DNA of 64,000 nucleotides from Acidobacteriota bacterium (GCA_040756905.1 JBFLYD010000043.1:62001-126000), one strand, 5' to 3'; positions 25,736-38,919 are shown, counted from the first letter of the stretch. Notes: generated by a model from the letters alone, not told the origin. Translations and numbers: made by a program.

Positions 25736-28700
25736 TTAAATACTTTTCAATAAATTCTTTATTTCATCAAGAATCGAACCCTTCTCTTTTTCTTTTAAGG
25801 ACAAAATTACCTCTTCTTCTGGAGTAATTCTTCCTTTTGTAAGTTTTACCAGTTCTATCAATTTTTCTGTATTAAATTTGGGATGATTTACAAACTTTAG
25901 TTTCAAGGATGAATCCACTCTTTCAATTCTTTCTATTTCTTTTGTCTGCGCCAGGTATTTAATCTCTCCAAATTTTAATAAATCTACAAATTCAGGAGGG
26001 ACTTTTCCGTATCTATCCTCCACCTCTTCTCTTATTTTCTCTATTTCTTCAAGTTCCTTTACAGAGGATATTTTTTTGTAAAAATATATTCTCTGACTCA
26101 TTTCAGGAATAAAATCCTCGGGAATCTTCAATTCCATTTTCAAATCAATTTCTGAAATTATCCCAGCTTCTCCAATTCCTCTAAGTTCCCGGACTGTTTC
26201 TTCAATAAGCTTTATATAATAATCAAAACCAACTTCTCCAATATGCCCGTGCTGCCTCTCTCCCAGAAGATTTCCAGCGCCTCGAATTTCAAGATCCATA
26301 GCAGCAAGTCGGAAACTTGACCCCAGTTCGGAGAATTCTTGTAAAGCTCTCAATCTCTTCTTTGCAACATAATTCATTGCTCTCATAGATGGTGCTAGAA
26401 AATACGCATAAGCCTGTCTATCGGATCTCCCAACCCTTCCTCTTAACTGATACAATTGAGCCAATCCAAACATGTCAGCACGATTTACTATAAGAGTATT
26501 AACAAGAGGAATATCTATGCCGTTCTCTATTATAGTAGTCGAAACTAATATATCATATTCGTGGTTTATAAATTTCATCATTATATCCTCTATTTGAGAA
26601 CCTTTCATTTTTCCATGCATGATTGCGATTTTCGCTTCTGGCACCAATCTTGACAAAAATGAATGAATTACATTTAAATTTTCAATCCTGTTGTGGACAA
26701 AATACACCTGTCCTCTTCTACCCAGTTCTCTTTTGATCGCCTCATAAATTACTTCTTTTGAAAAGTTTGTCACAATCGTCTGAATTGAAAGCCTGTCTTT
26801 TGGTGGAGTCTCGATCAAGCTTAAATCTCTCATACCCATTAAGGTCATGTTTAGCGTCCTCGGAATTGGGGTGGCTGTCATTGTTAAAACATCTATTTTT
26901 GTCTTCAATTTTTTTATCTTTTCTTTATGACTGACTCCAAATCGTTGCTCTTCATCAACAATCAACAAACCTAAATCTTTATATTTTAAATCAGAGGAGA
27001 GTAATCTGTGAGTCCCTATAACTATGTCCACCAATCCTTTTCCTAAATCATCGGTTATTTTTTTCTGTTCCGATTTTTTTTGAAGACGACTTAACATCTC
27101 TATCCTGACAGGATATCCCGTGAATCTCTTTTTAAAAGTGTTATAATGCTGAAAAGCAAGAATTGTGGTTGGACATAGAAGAACAACCTGCTTTCCATCC
27201 ATAATTGCCTTGAATGCAGCTCTAATTGCCACTTCTGTCTTTCCATATCCAACATCTCCGCATAAAAGTCTATCCATAGGATAAATGGCTTCCATATCTT
27301 TTTTTATCTCTTTAATTGCTCTTTCCTGGTCTTCAGTTTCTTCAAACTCAAATGATTCTTCAAATTCTCTCTGCCATATACTATCTCCAGAATAGGCATG
27401 ACCTTTAATTGTTTTTCTCATCGCATAAAGATTGAGTAGTTCGACTGCCATTTCTTTGATTGCCTTTTTTACCCTGCTCTTTACTCTCTCCCAGGTTACA
27501 CCCCCGAGTTTGTCTAAAACAGGTGAGGTTCCACTCTTGTAAAGATGAATCAAATCAAGTCGATATAAAGGTAAAAGAAGCTTATCACCATCTCTGTATA
27601 AAATTTCCATCAGCTCATGAATTTGACTGTCTACTCTTACATTCTTCAACCCATTGAAAATTCCTATCCCATGCTCCGAGTGAACTATAAAATTCCCAAT
27701 TTTTATATCCCTGAAAGATGAGGTGAATGGTTTTATATAAGACCTTCTGAAATGAAGTTCAATTTCACCAAACAAATCATTCTCGGTGAGAATATTTATC
27801 TTTTCTTCAGAAAAAGAAAAACCTTCTGAGAGGTCATTCCTTAATATTAACAATTTAGATTTACTGTTTGAACTTTCAATAAAATTAAAAATACTGTAAT
27901 CCTCAAAAGCTTCATGCAGTCTTTTTGATTTATATTCTGATTTAATGAGAAATATGTAATTTTCATCATTCCTGATCCCTCTTTTTATGTCTTCAATAAA
28001 AATTGGGATATTCCCTTTATACTTTGGAGAAGTCTGAAAATTAAAATAAAATTTATTATCTCCTGGAGAAATTTCCTCAAAAAATATCCCATTTTTTTCA
28101 ATGTTTTTAAAAAAATCAAAAGAAAATATATAATTAATCGGTAATACTAATTCCCGGTTTTTCTTTGCTGATTCAATACTTAATGAGACATTCTTGATAT
28201 GGTCTTCTATTTCCTGTTCTATCTGATCTTTTTCATCAAGAACAAACAGAAAATCTCTGAAAAATACATCCGGTGAGATGAATTTTTCTTTTAATATCAA
28301 GAAGAGAAAGATAAATTCCGAAGAAATTTCTCCCTTTCTCAAGATATTTATTTTATCCTCTAATTTTTCCTTTAAAGAAGCATTTCCCCAGTAATCATTT
28401 GACAATTTTATCCATTTAGTTACTGAATCTTCATCAACAGGGATTTCAAAAAAAGAAGGAATTATTGCCTCTTCAATTTTCTTTATTGACCTCTGAGAAG
28501 AAGGGTCAAAATATCTGACAGATCGAATAATTTCATCTTCAAACTCAATCCTGAATGGATAGTTCTCCCATGGAGAAAAAACATCTAAGATCCCTCCTCT
28601 CCACGAAAACTCTTCCTTTAAAGTGGTCAGATCTTCCTCTTTATATCCAAAAAATTTTAATTTTTTAATTAGAGTTTCTCGATCATATTCATATCCAGTT

Positions 28701-29137
28701 ATAATTTCAATAAAAAGATTTCTTACATCATTAAGCCCAAGAAAAGGCTTCAAGATCCCTATCCATGGGGTTATGCCGATGCTAATTGTATCGGTTTGCA
28801 TTGCATAGAAAAATTTCATTCTTTGAGAAAGATTTCCCCAAGGAGTAGCAGGTTCATGGTAAGGATTGATTATTGATGGCGGAAGAACAAATGTCTCATC
28901 TTCTTTATTTAGTATTAATTTTGACAAAGGTTTTATCTTTTTTAGGTATTCCTCACTGGAAAATGCAGTTGGATGAATAAGGAGAATTTTCCTGTTCAGT
29001 TCTTTCTGAAGAATAGCCAAAACATAAGACTTTGCAGTTGAATTTAACCCAGATATATGAAGACCTCTTTCTCCAGATTCAATAAGATTGAGTAGATTTT
29101 TAAATCTCTTGTTTTTATTAATAAAACAAATATCCAC
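25736..29137 (-). CDS. mfd: Transcription-repair coupling factor Mfd
   Basis: This 1133-residue Mfd displaces stalled RNA polymerase and recruits UvrA. It has the UvrB-like N-terminus, a CarD-like RNA polymerase interaction domain (GNFIVHSEHGIGIFNGLKNV, about residues 477-496), then the translocase core with Walker A LLCGDVGYGKTEVAIRAAFK (about 628-647), the DEEQRFGV box and the SRxxQRxGRVGRS motif VI (LYQLRGRVGRSDRQAYAYFL). A C-terminal TRCF domain follows. Length matches the family (1130-1180). It heads the operon with the two PpiC genes. Confidence 0.96.
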   Translation of the reverse strand: MDICFINKNKRFKNLLNLIESGERGLHISGLNSTAKSYVLAILQKELNRKILLIHPTAFSSEEYLKKIKPLSKLILNKEDETFVLPPSIINPYHEPATPWGNLSQRMKFFYAMQTDTISIGITPWIGILKPFLGLNDVRNLFIEIITGYEYDRETLIKKLKFFGYKEEDLTTLKEEFSWRGGILDVFSPWENYPFRIEFEDEIIRSVRYFDPSSQRSIKKIEEAIIPSFFEIPVDEDSVTKWIKLSNDYWGNASLKEKLEDKINILRKGEISSEFIFLFLILKEKFISPDVFFRDFLFVLDEKDQIEQEIEDHIKNVSLSIESAKKNRELVLPINYIFSFDFFKNIEKNGIFFEEISPGDNKFYFNFQTSPKYKGNIPIFIEDIKRGIRNDENYIFLIKSEYKSKRLHEAFEDYSIFNFIESSNSKSKLLILRNDLSEGFSFSEEKINILTENDLFGEIELHFRRSYIKPFTSSFRDIKIGNFIVHSEHGIGIFNGLKNVRVDSQIHELMEILYRDGDKLLLPLYRLDLIHLYKSGTSPVLDKLGGVTWERVKSRVKKAIKEMAVELLNLYAMRKTIKGHAYSGDSIWQREFEESFEFEETEDQERAIKEIKKDMEAIYPMDRLLCGDVGYGKTEVAIRAAFKAIMDGKQVVLLCPTTILAFQHYNTFKKRFTGYPVRIEMLSRLQKKSEQKKITDDLGKGLVDIVIGTHRLLSSDLKYKDLGLLIVDEEQRFGVSHKEKIKKLKTKIDVLTMTATPIPRTLNMTLMGMRDLSLIETPPKDRLSIQTIVTNFSKEVIYEAIKRELGRRGQVYFVHNRIENLNVIHSFLSRLVPEAKIAIMHGKMKGSQIEDIMMKFINHEYDILVSTTIIENGIDIPLVNTLIVNRADMFGLAQLYQLRGRVGRSDRQAYAYFLAPSMRAMNYVAKKRLRALQEFSELGSSFRLAAMDLEIRGAGNLLGERQHGHIGEVGFDYYIKLIEETVRELRGIGEAGIISEIDLKMELKIPEDFIPEMSQRIYFYKKISSVKELEEIEKIREEVEDRYGKVPPEFVDLLKFGEIKYLAQTKEIERIERVDSSLKLKFVNHPKFNTEKLIELVKLTKGRITPEEEVILSLKEKEKGSILDEIKNLLKSI

Positions 29138-29182
29138 TTTTTAATTTTATAAAATTTTCAATAATCAGCAAAGGTTTTGAAG

Positions 29183-29630
29183 CAAGTAAAGTTTTGTGGG
29201 GTAAGAAGTTAACTAATGTATTTATGGGCAGCAGGGGTGGCGGAGAAACCGAAGGTTCCTGAAAACCGTCACGAATGCGAAGCGGGCATGGTTTCCTCCC
29301 CATTTTAATTGGGGAGGAAGAGCGAAGCATGAGTGCTCCCGCACTAACTGTATTCATTCCAAAAAAATTAAGTGATGGGAGTAGAGATATTATGAATTCC
29401 TTAATTTATAGCAAACGCATAAAATATTGTTACATGTAGGGCAAGGCTAAAGCCTTGCATTAAGCAACCCCCGAATCAAGTTCGGGGCAGGCTCTAAAGG
29501 GTTGCCCTACAATTTATTCAATGCGTTTGTATTAGGTAATAATAAGTTAGTGCGGGACTGGGGAAAATACAGCGTGTTTTTGAAGTCACCCCTGCTGCCC
29601 AAATTTTTTACCACTACAAAACTTTACTTG
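29183..29630 (+). repeat. Structured repeat, shell module (copy 2), with an alternative insert
   Basis: The ends pair twice: CAAGTAAAGTTTTGT (29183-29197)/29616-29630 and GGGCAGCAGGGGTG (29226-29239)/29587-29600, both perfect. The left arm has the same GGCGGAGAAACCG...GGGCATGG sequence as the other shells and the hairpin TTCCTCCCCA (29293-29302)/TGGGGAGGAA (29310-29319). The tail GGGGAAAATACAGCGTG is also shared. No core module is present; instead an insert is bounded by TCCCGCACTAACT (29337-29349) and its perfect complement (29545-29557). Fills most of the gap 29138-29646. Confidence 0.85.
29411..29530 (-). repeat. Small interspersed repeat (copy 2), nested in shell copy 2
   Basis: CAAACGCAT (29412-29420) and ATGCGTTTG (29521-29529) bound a 120-nt element with hairpins GCAAGGCT (29441-29448)/AGCCTTGC (29451-29458) and CCCCGAA (29469-29475)/TTCGGGG (29481-29487). 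Its reverse complement matches 13513-13652 through most of its length. It lies inside the insert that replaces the core in the shell copy. Confidence 0.8.
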
Positions 29631-29646
29631 TTTCCCCACAGATCAA

Positions 29647-30117
29647 TCAAGTGTTTAATATCTTTGCGATGATTGCTGAAGTTGAATATTTTTTTTGGTA
29701 TGGGAATATGAGAACTCTCCCCCCATATGACTCAACAAAATCTCTACCCACAACCTGGTCTGTGTTATAATCTCCTCCTTTTATCAGAAAATCCGGTTCG
29801 ATATTCTTTATTAACTCAAGAGGTGTTTCTTCATCGAAAGGGACAAGATAGTCTATGTATTCAATGGATTCCAATATCTCCAATCTTTCATTCAAAGGGA
29901 ATATGGGTCTATTTTTTCCTTTAATGACCTTTACTGAATCATCGGTGTTAACTCCAACGATAAGAATATCACCCATTGATTCAGCCCACTTGAAAAGCCT
30001 TATGTGACCAGGGTGAATCAGATCAAAACATCCATTTGTAAAAACAATTTTTTTATTGTGTTTTTTTAAATTTGTTTTTATTTCAATTATCTCATCAAGA
30101 CTTCTTACTTTTTCCAT
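29647..30117 (-). CDS. rfaE2: D-glycero-beta-D-manno-heptose 1-phosphate adenylyltransferase (RfaE2/HldE C-terminal type)
   Basis: This 156-residue nucleotidyltransferase has the HxGH motif in TNGCFDLIHPGHIRLF and the GVNTDDSVKVIKGKNRPIFP and STSAIIAKI motifs of the adenylyltransferase half of HldE. The kinase half is absent, so it is a monofunctional version. It makes ADP-heptose for the LPS core. It overlaps the preceding ABC gene by 13 nt and closes the gene series that begins with the ATP synthase. This is one of the stronger signs of a Gram-negative envelope. The close relation to other cytidylyltransferase-like proteins is the main uncertainty. Confidence 0.85.
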   Translation of the reverse strand: MEKVRSLDEIIEIKTNLKKHNKKIVFTNGCFDLIHPGHIRLFKWAESMGDILIVGVNTDDSVKVIKGKNRPIFPLNERLEILESIEYIDYLVPFDEETPLELIKNIEPDFLIKGGDYNTDQVVGRDFVESYGGRVLIFPYQKKYSTSAIIAKILNT

Positions 30118-31385
30118 TTTATGTTAGGTGAAAAGGTCCAAGAATGGTTTGGTCTCCAAATACCTATATCTTTTTTCCTTGAGAATACCCTGAATTCATA
30201 TAGAGATCTGTGATAATCATACGCGTATCCATCTCTTTTATGAATTGCGACATCAAGAAAATAACTTCCATTTATCAAGTTAAGATTTTTTATTTTAAAT
30301 GTGACCTTCCCTCTCCCTTCTAAATGGTCAGAAACAAAATCCTCAAAGTTAGTATTTGTTCCATAAACCGACATACCCTGAGGATTAAAAATTCCAATCC
30401 CAAAAACAAAATCATCAATTTTTTTCTTTGATTCTACTTCAAGCTCAATCCTCATTTCCTCGCCCTCATGAAATACCCACTTCTCTTCCCCATCGGAAGA
30501 TTTCAACTTCACAGAGAGAATCTCCACTTCTCTACTGCCCCATCTTGCCTCTCTCTTTTCCTCTATTTGAGGAGCCAATTCTTCTCTCTCAGCTTCTTTC
30601 TCTTTTTCTTTATGAAGGGTCTCCAATTTTTCCTCTGTTATCTGAGCTACATCCTTCAAATATGCATCAACTACCCTTTTTGGGTCACCTTTCGTCTGAC
30701 ATTTACCTTTTTTTAGCCAGATCACTTCATCGCAGATATTCTCAACTGTCGTAAGGTCATGACTCACAAAAAGTATGGTCTTCTGTCTTCTTTTAAAATC
30801 TGCTATTCTATCAAGACATTTTGGTACGAAAGCTGCATCTCCAACAGCCAAAACTTCATCTATTAAAAGAATATCAGGGTTAACGTTTATTGCTATTGAA
30901 AACCCAAGTCTCATATACATTCCAGAAGAATAAGTTTTTACTGGCTGATCTATGAATTCTTCAAGCTCTGCGAATTTAACAATCTCATCAAACTTTTCCG
31001 AGATTTCCTTCTTACTCAATCCGAGCATAATGCCATTTATGTATATATTTTCTCTCGCTGAAATTTCAGGATGAAAACCTACCCCCAATTCAATTAAAGC
31101 TGAAACTTTACCATCCACATTAACTGCACCCTCTGTTGGTTTTGTGATACCCGCAATGACCTTCAACAGTGTGCTTTTTCCTGAGCCATTTGCTCCTATA
31201 ATTCCGAGAGTTGCTCCTTTCTTTACACTAAAACTCACACTATCAAGAGCATGGATTATCTCATCTGGCCTTAATTCTTTAAAGAAAGTGCCCCTTAATA
31301 GAGCACTTTTTAATGTTTGAAATCTATATCTTGATGAATACTTTCTGTAGATTTTAGAGACATTCTGAACATCAATAACGATCAA
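30105..31385 (-). CDS. ABC transporter ATP-binding protein for polysaccharide export (Wzt-like)
   Basis: This 426-residue ATPase of the Wzt/TagH type has Walker A GANGSGKST, the Q-loop region, signature YSSGMYMRLGFSIA, Walker B ILLIDEVLAVGD and the H-loop FVSHDL. After residue about 250 comes a Glu/Lys-rich linker and a C-terminal beta domain (about 280-426) like the Wzt polysaccharide-recognition domain that reads the chain end. It exports lipid-linked O-antigen across the inner membrane. Its partner permease is encoded directly upstream. Confidence 0.9.
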   Translation of the reverse strand: MIVIDVQNVSKIYRKYSSRYRFQTLKSALLRGTFFKELRPDEIIHALDSVSFSVKKGATLGIIGANGSGKSTLLKVIAGITKPTEGAVNVDGKVSALIELGVGFHPEISARENIYINGIMLGLSKKEISEKFDEIVKFAELEEFIDQPVKTYSSGMYMRLGFSIAINVNPDILLIDEVLAVGDAAFVPKCLDRIADFKRRQKTILFVSHDLTTVENICDEVIWLKKGKCQTKGDPKRVVDAYLKDVAQITEEKLETLHKEKEKEAEREELAPQIEEKREARWGSREVEILSVKLKSSDGEEKWVFHEGEEMRIELEVESKKKIDDFVFGIGIFNPQGMSVYGTNTNFEDFVSDHLEGRGKVTFKIKNLNLINGSYFLDVAIHKRDGYAYDYHRSLYEFRVFSRKKDIGIWRPNHSWTFSPNIKWKK

Positions 31386-32195
31386 TTACACCTCCTCAGA
31401 AAATGAATCTCTCAGCTTATTAAAAACAAAATAGCCAATTAAAAATACTACTACAGAAAAAATGAATGTAACAGATAATCTTTTCCAGTGAGGCAGGGAG
31501 CTATAAAATATGGAATATTGATATGACTCTATCACATGAGTCATAGGATTCAGACTCAAAAATATTTTCAGGAATTTTGATTCCTGAATTACAGGGAATG
31601 AAAAAGGATAAATAATTGGTGTTGAAAAAAACCATAATGTCACAAGATTAGCTAAGATATTTTGAATATCCCTGAATATGACACTTAAAGAAGATATTAA
31701 TAGCGAAAACCCCAATATCAGGATGAATTGAATAATTATTGAAATTGGGAGAAAAAAAACCCAGAATGTAAGATTCCTGCCGATTAGAATAAAAAATAAA
31801 AAAAGGATAGGAAGGCCAAATATAAAATTCATAAGATTTGCCAGAACTACTACTGTAGGCAGAACCTCAGCAGGAAATAGAATTTTTTTAATAAGATTTC
31901 CGTTAATTATTAAAACATTAGAACTTTCCAGAAGGGAGGAACTGAACCATATCCATGGAAGTAATCCACAAAATAGAAATAAAGAATATGTGAAAGGGTT
32001 TGCTTCGAAAGTCGGGTCTCTTGGCCTGATTATAAAACCAAAAACAATAGTATAAACGAGAAGAAGAAGGAATGGATTAAAAAAAGACCAAAGAAACCCG
32101 AGGATTGACCCTCTATATCTTGCTTTTAGCTCTCTTGAAACAAGACTTTGAATTAAAACTCGGTATTTTAAAAGCTCTCTGATGTTTTTTATCAT
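31386..32195 (-). CDS. ABC-2 type polysaccharide export permease (Wzm-like)
   Basis: This 269-residue membrane protein has six predicted TM segments. The N-terminal ELLKYRVLIQSLVSRELKAR and RGSILGFLWSFFNPFLLLLV are typical of Wzm/TagG permeases, with LWFFSTPIIYPFSFP and LNPMTHVIESYQYSIFYSS further on. It forms the channel for the Wzt-like ATPase, whose gene directly follows. It overlaps the tRNA methyltransferase-like gene by 4 nt. Confidence 0.9.
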   Translation of the reverse strand: MIKNIRELLKYRVLIQSLVSRELKARYRGSILGFLWSFFNPFLLLLVYTIVFGFIIRPRDPTFEANPFTYSLFLFCGLLPWIWFSSSLLESSNVLIINGNLIKKILFPAEVLPTVVVLANLMNFIFGLPILFLFFILIGRNLTFWVFFLPISIIIQFILILGFSLLISSLSVIFRDIQNILANLVTLWFFSTPIIYPFSFPVIQESKFLKIFLSLNPMTHVIESYQYSIFYSSLPHWKRLSVTFIFSVVVFLIGYFVFNKLRDSFSEEV

Positions 32196-32924
32196 ATAAC
32201 CTTGCCATTAAGAATATTCTGCATTTCTTCAGTAAAAGTTCCATCATCCTTGTGGATTATAATTGGCTCTTCCTCAATAATCTTGTTTGAAAAAAAAACA
32301 ACTTCTGTGAGAAAAAGATTTGATTTGGAATTTTTTTTTGGATAAACATATTTTATTCTTTTAATTTTTAACTTATTCTTCATGCACGCATCTTCAAAAT
32401 CATCTTTTCTTTCAGTCCTAAATATAAAATAGGCTTTTCCATTTTTTTTCATTAAAGAAGATGTGACTTTCATTACATCATAAATATCGCATAGAATCTC
32501 ATGTCTTGCAATTGCCTTCTCTATATCAGGATTTGTCTTTCCCTCTCCTACTTTTCTGTAAGGAGGATTAGAAAAAACCACATCGTATTTTTCATTCAAA
32601 CATAATTTCCTCAGATCAGCCTGAAGAACTTTGATTTTGTTTCCAAAGTTATTTATCTCAACATTTTTTTTCGCCAACTCTACAAGGGATTTCTGTATTT
32701 CAACAGTAACAATTTTCTTAAGGGGATTTGAGTGGGTCAATATTAAAGAAATAATTCCATTTCCAGCTCCCAATTCAATTAGTTTATCGCCTTTTTTTGT
32801 CTTGATGAAAGAAGCCAAAAGAGGAGCATCTATTGAGAAACGAAATCCTTTTACTTTTTGAAGTACCTTAATTTTTCCTTTAAAAAAGGAATCAAAACTT
32901 ATTTTATCGTTAAATTCTTCGATA

Positions 32925-32935
<11 letters not shown>
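32192..32935 (-). CDS. SAM-dependent methyltransferase, TrmN6-like (tRNA1(Val) m6A37)
   Basis: This 247-residue class I methyltransferase has the SAM site KLIELGAGNGIISLIL and the catalytic NPPYRK tetrapeptide (NPPY) of amino-group N-methyltransferases. The N-terminal FKGKIKVLQKVKGFRFSIDA (RFSID) is like TrmN6/YfiC. It would methylate adenine in tRNA. It sits between atpC (11-nt overlap) and the polysaccharide permease gene (4-nt overlap), with no functional link apparent. HemK/PrmC-type enzymes share the NPPY motif, but the N-terminus favours TrmN6. Confidence 0.85.
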
Positions 32936-34771
<1,836 letters not shown>

Positions 34772-35637
34772 CTAAATTCTCGATTTAGCCAGAGCTTCTG
34801 AAGCAGTCATAATATCTATCAATTCTTTTGTGATGGAAGCCTGACGAATTTTATTCATAATCAATGTAAGATTTTCGATTAAATCCCCAGCATTCTTTGT
34901 TGCCTGCTCCATCGCCATCATTCTTGCAGAATGTTCAGCAGTAGCAGATTCCATCAAAATGTTGAAGACAAGAAATTCTACATATTTTGGCATAAGTTCA
35001 TTGAAAATCTCCCGCGGTTCCGGCTCATAAATATAATCAATCATCACTTCTTCAGTTTCCCATTTGGGAACTGGCAATAACTTTTCCCATACAATTTTCT
35101 GTCTTATCAATGACTCAAATTTATTATATATTACATAAATTGCATCTGTTTTCCTGTTCTCGTAAAGCTCAATTATTTTTTTGGATATATCAAGAGTTTT
35201 CTCATAATTTATCTTAAAAAATAAGTCTATCCATACATGCCTTATGGGATAAGGTCTTTTTCTGAAAAAATCTCTTCCTTTTTTCCCTATCAAAATCAAA
35301 TTAATTTTTGATTCTTTAGTCTTTTCCTCGATAAATTCATGGGAAAATTTTATAATGTTTGAATTGAAAGCACCGCATAATCCTTTATCTCCGGTAACAA
35401 TAACTACATCAACCGATTTCTCTTCCCTTACCTCGAGCAAAGGATGGAGAGAAGTAACAACTCTTGAGGAAAGGCTTCTGATAACATCTTTTAACTTTTC
35501 AGAATAAGGCCTTGATGATAAAAGTGTTTTCTGAGTTCTTTTTAATTTTGCAGCAGAAACTGTTTTCATCGCACTTGTCATCTGTTGAGTATTTTTTATG
35601 CTTCTGATCTTTCTCCTATAATCTAAAAGTGTTGGCA

Positions 35638-35638
<1 letters not shown>
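34772..35638 (-). CDS. atpG: ATP synthase gamma subunit
   Basis: This 288-residue central-stalk subunit has an N-terminal helix (DYRRKIRSIKNTQQMTSAMK), the VVIVTGDKGLCGAFNSNIIK motif and the C-terminal helix ending ASITKELIDIMTASEALAKS. It couples proton flow to the catalytic subunits. It sits between atpA (shared base at 35638) and atpD. Confidence 0.96.
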
Positions 35639-37703
<2,065 letters not shown>

Positions 37704-37705
37704 TA

Positions 37706-38461
37706 TTAAATCTCCTTTAAATCTTCCAAGACTTTGGTAATTATTTTCTCTTGCTGATCTTTATCCAGTGTTTTTTTCATTTTTTCTTCTGCCAGAGCTA
37801 TTGAAAGCTGAGAACCATATTCTTTTAGCTCATCCATTGCTTTCTTTGCATGGGTTTCAATTTCCTTCTTAACAGATCTCAGGATTTTCTCTCTTTCTAC
37901 CTCGGCTTCCTTTAATAATTTTTTCTTCTCCTCTATTCCTTCCTCCTCTGCCTTCTTCTTCATCCCTTTTATCTCTTCTCTTATTCTCTCAAGTCTCCTT
38001 TCAATTGATCTTAATCTTTCCTCTGCTTCTTTTTTGAGATTTTCTGAGCTTTCGATTCTTTCTTTTATTTTATCCCCTCTACCTTTCAAAAAATTTATCA
38101 ATGATTTTCTAATTAAAAGGAATATGAAACCAAAAAGGATAACAAAATTAAAAGTTTTTCCAAGAAAATCAAACCATGCTGATCTGTGGGCTTCACCTTC
38201 GCTCATTCCGAAAATATCTATGGACGAGCACACTGAAAAGAAAATAAATAAAACTAATACAAGCCTGGTGTGCTGTCCCGTAAACATCTTCATAAACAAA
38301 AAATCTTTCCTACAGCACACTGAAGGGGCATGGGGAAGAGGCTTCCCCATGTCTGGGGGGTGCTCAGCGAAGCGTCTAAGGGGGGCTTGCCCCCATAGGG
38401 AAAGTGTCTTGTCGCATAAAAATAAAAAAAGATATTTAAGTGACAAGACACTCGCTTTCAT
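37706..38461 (-). CDS. atpF: ATP synthase b subunit, with a repeat-encoded N-terminal insertion
   Basis: This 251-codon frame encodes a stator b subunit. After the insertion come the hydrophobic stretch RLVLVLFIFFSVC, then SEGEAHRSAWFDFLGKTFNF, the membrane helix and a long charged coiled coil. The first ATG (38461) overlaps the stop of the upstream b' gene as ATGA. Codons 4-65 (38267-38452) are the core module of the interspersed repeat, in antisense and without a stop. Deleting them would give MKARLVLVLF as a clean signal-like start and a protein of 189 residues. The insertion may be translated or bypassed from an internal ATG (for example the one for MKMFTGQHT). Signal-like N-termini occur in b subunits of related phyla. 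Confidence 0.88.
   Translation of the reverse strand: MKASVLSLKYLFLFLCDKTLSLWGQAPLRRFAEHPPDMGKPLPHAPSVCCRKDFLFMKMFTGQHTRLVLVLFIFFSVCSSIDIFGMSEGEAHRSAWFDFLGKTFNFVILFGFIFLLIRKSLINFLKGRGDKIKERIESSENLKKEAEERLRSIERRLERIREEIKGMKKKAEEEGIEEKKKLLKEAEVEREKILRSVKKEIETHAKKAMDELKEYGSQLSIALAEEKMKKTLDKDQQEKIITKVLEDLKEI
38268..38452 (+). repeat. Structured repeat, core module (copy 2), inside atpF
   Basis: Hairpins: GTGTGCTGT (38268-38276)/ACAGCACAC (38312-38320); CATGGGGAAG (38329-38338)/CTTCCCCATG (38342-38351); GGGGGC (38381-38386)/GCCCCC (38389-38394); AGTGTCTTGTCGC (38403-38415)/GTGACAAGACACT (38440-38452), the last with one G-U wobble. There is no shell here. Compared with copy 1, arms of hairpins 3 and 4 have changed on both sides. 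Confidence 0.88.
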
Positions 38462-38877
38462 ATTTTTAAAAAACTCTCCACTATCATTTCTGAAATCTCA
38501 TCGGCTTCCTTTTCTAACTTTTTTATAGCCTCTCTTTTTTGATTATCTATTTTTTTTAATTCCTCTTTCAGCATTTTCTCCGATAAAGCTTTTGCCTCAT
38601 TTATTATTCTCTCAATTTCAGTCTGGGTTTTGTTTCTAATATTTTCCTTAATCTCTGAAGCTTCAATTCTTGCCTGGCTCAGTTTATCATTTAAAAACGA
38701 TAATTTTTCCTCATAAATAGAAACTATTTCAGAAACCTTTTTTTCATTCTTAGAAATTAGACTCTCCCTGCCCTCTTTTATTTTCGAAACAGAATTGAAG
38801 TAAACTTTTTGCATGAAAAAGGTAAGAATGCCTATTATCAATGCAATAGCGAACAGCGACAGATCTAAAGAAATCAT
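38458..38877 (-). CDS. ATP synthase b' subunit
   Basis: This second b-type stator subunit is 139 residues from the ATG at 38877. I prefer this start over the TTG at 38919 because the protein then begins MISLDLSLFAIALIIGILTF, the usual b/b' membrane helix, and because TTGACT at 38914-38919 reads as a -35 box. A long Lys/Glu coiled coil follows (about 35-139). Organisms with b and b' pair them as a heterodimer. It is the first gene of the operon and overlaps atpF by 4 nt. Genes for subunits a and c are not in front of it. Confidence 0.88.
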   Translation of the reverse strand: MISLDLSLFAIALIIGILTFFMQKVYFNSVSKIKEGRESLISKNEKKVSEIVSIYEEKLSFLNDKLSQARIEASEIKENIRNKTQTEIERIINEAKALSEKMLKEELKKIDNQKREAIKKLEKEADEISEMIVESFLKI

Positions 38878-38890
38878 AAAACCATTTAAT

Positions 38891-38919
38891 TTTTTAGCAT
38901 TTTTGCACTCTAAAGTCAA
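38891..38919 (-). promoter_or_regulatory. Promoter of the ATP synthase gene series
   Basis: On the minus strand TTGACT (38914-38919) is separated by 17 nt from TAAAAA (38891-38896), which is preceded by TGC as in extended -10 elements. The ATG of b' lies 13 nt further down, so the leader would be very short. The spacing and the -35 match are good and the -10 is weak; the same TTGACx-17-TAAAAA layout occurs at 18916. Confidence 0.5.

Noticed and set aside
38878-38919. A TTG start at 38919 for the b' subunit
   Set aside because: The added 14 residues are unlike b' N-termini, and TTGACT there fits a -35 box; the ATG at 38877 gives the normal protein.
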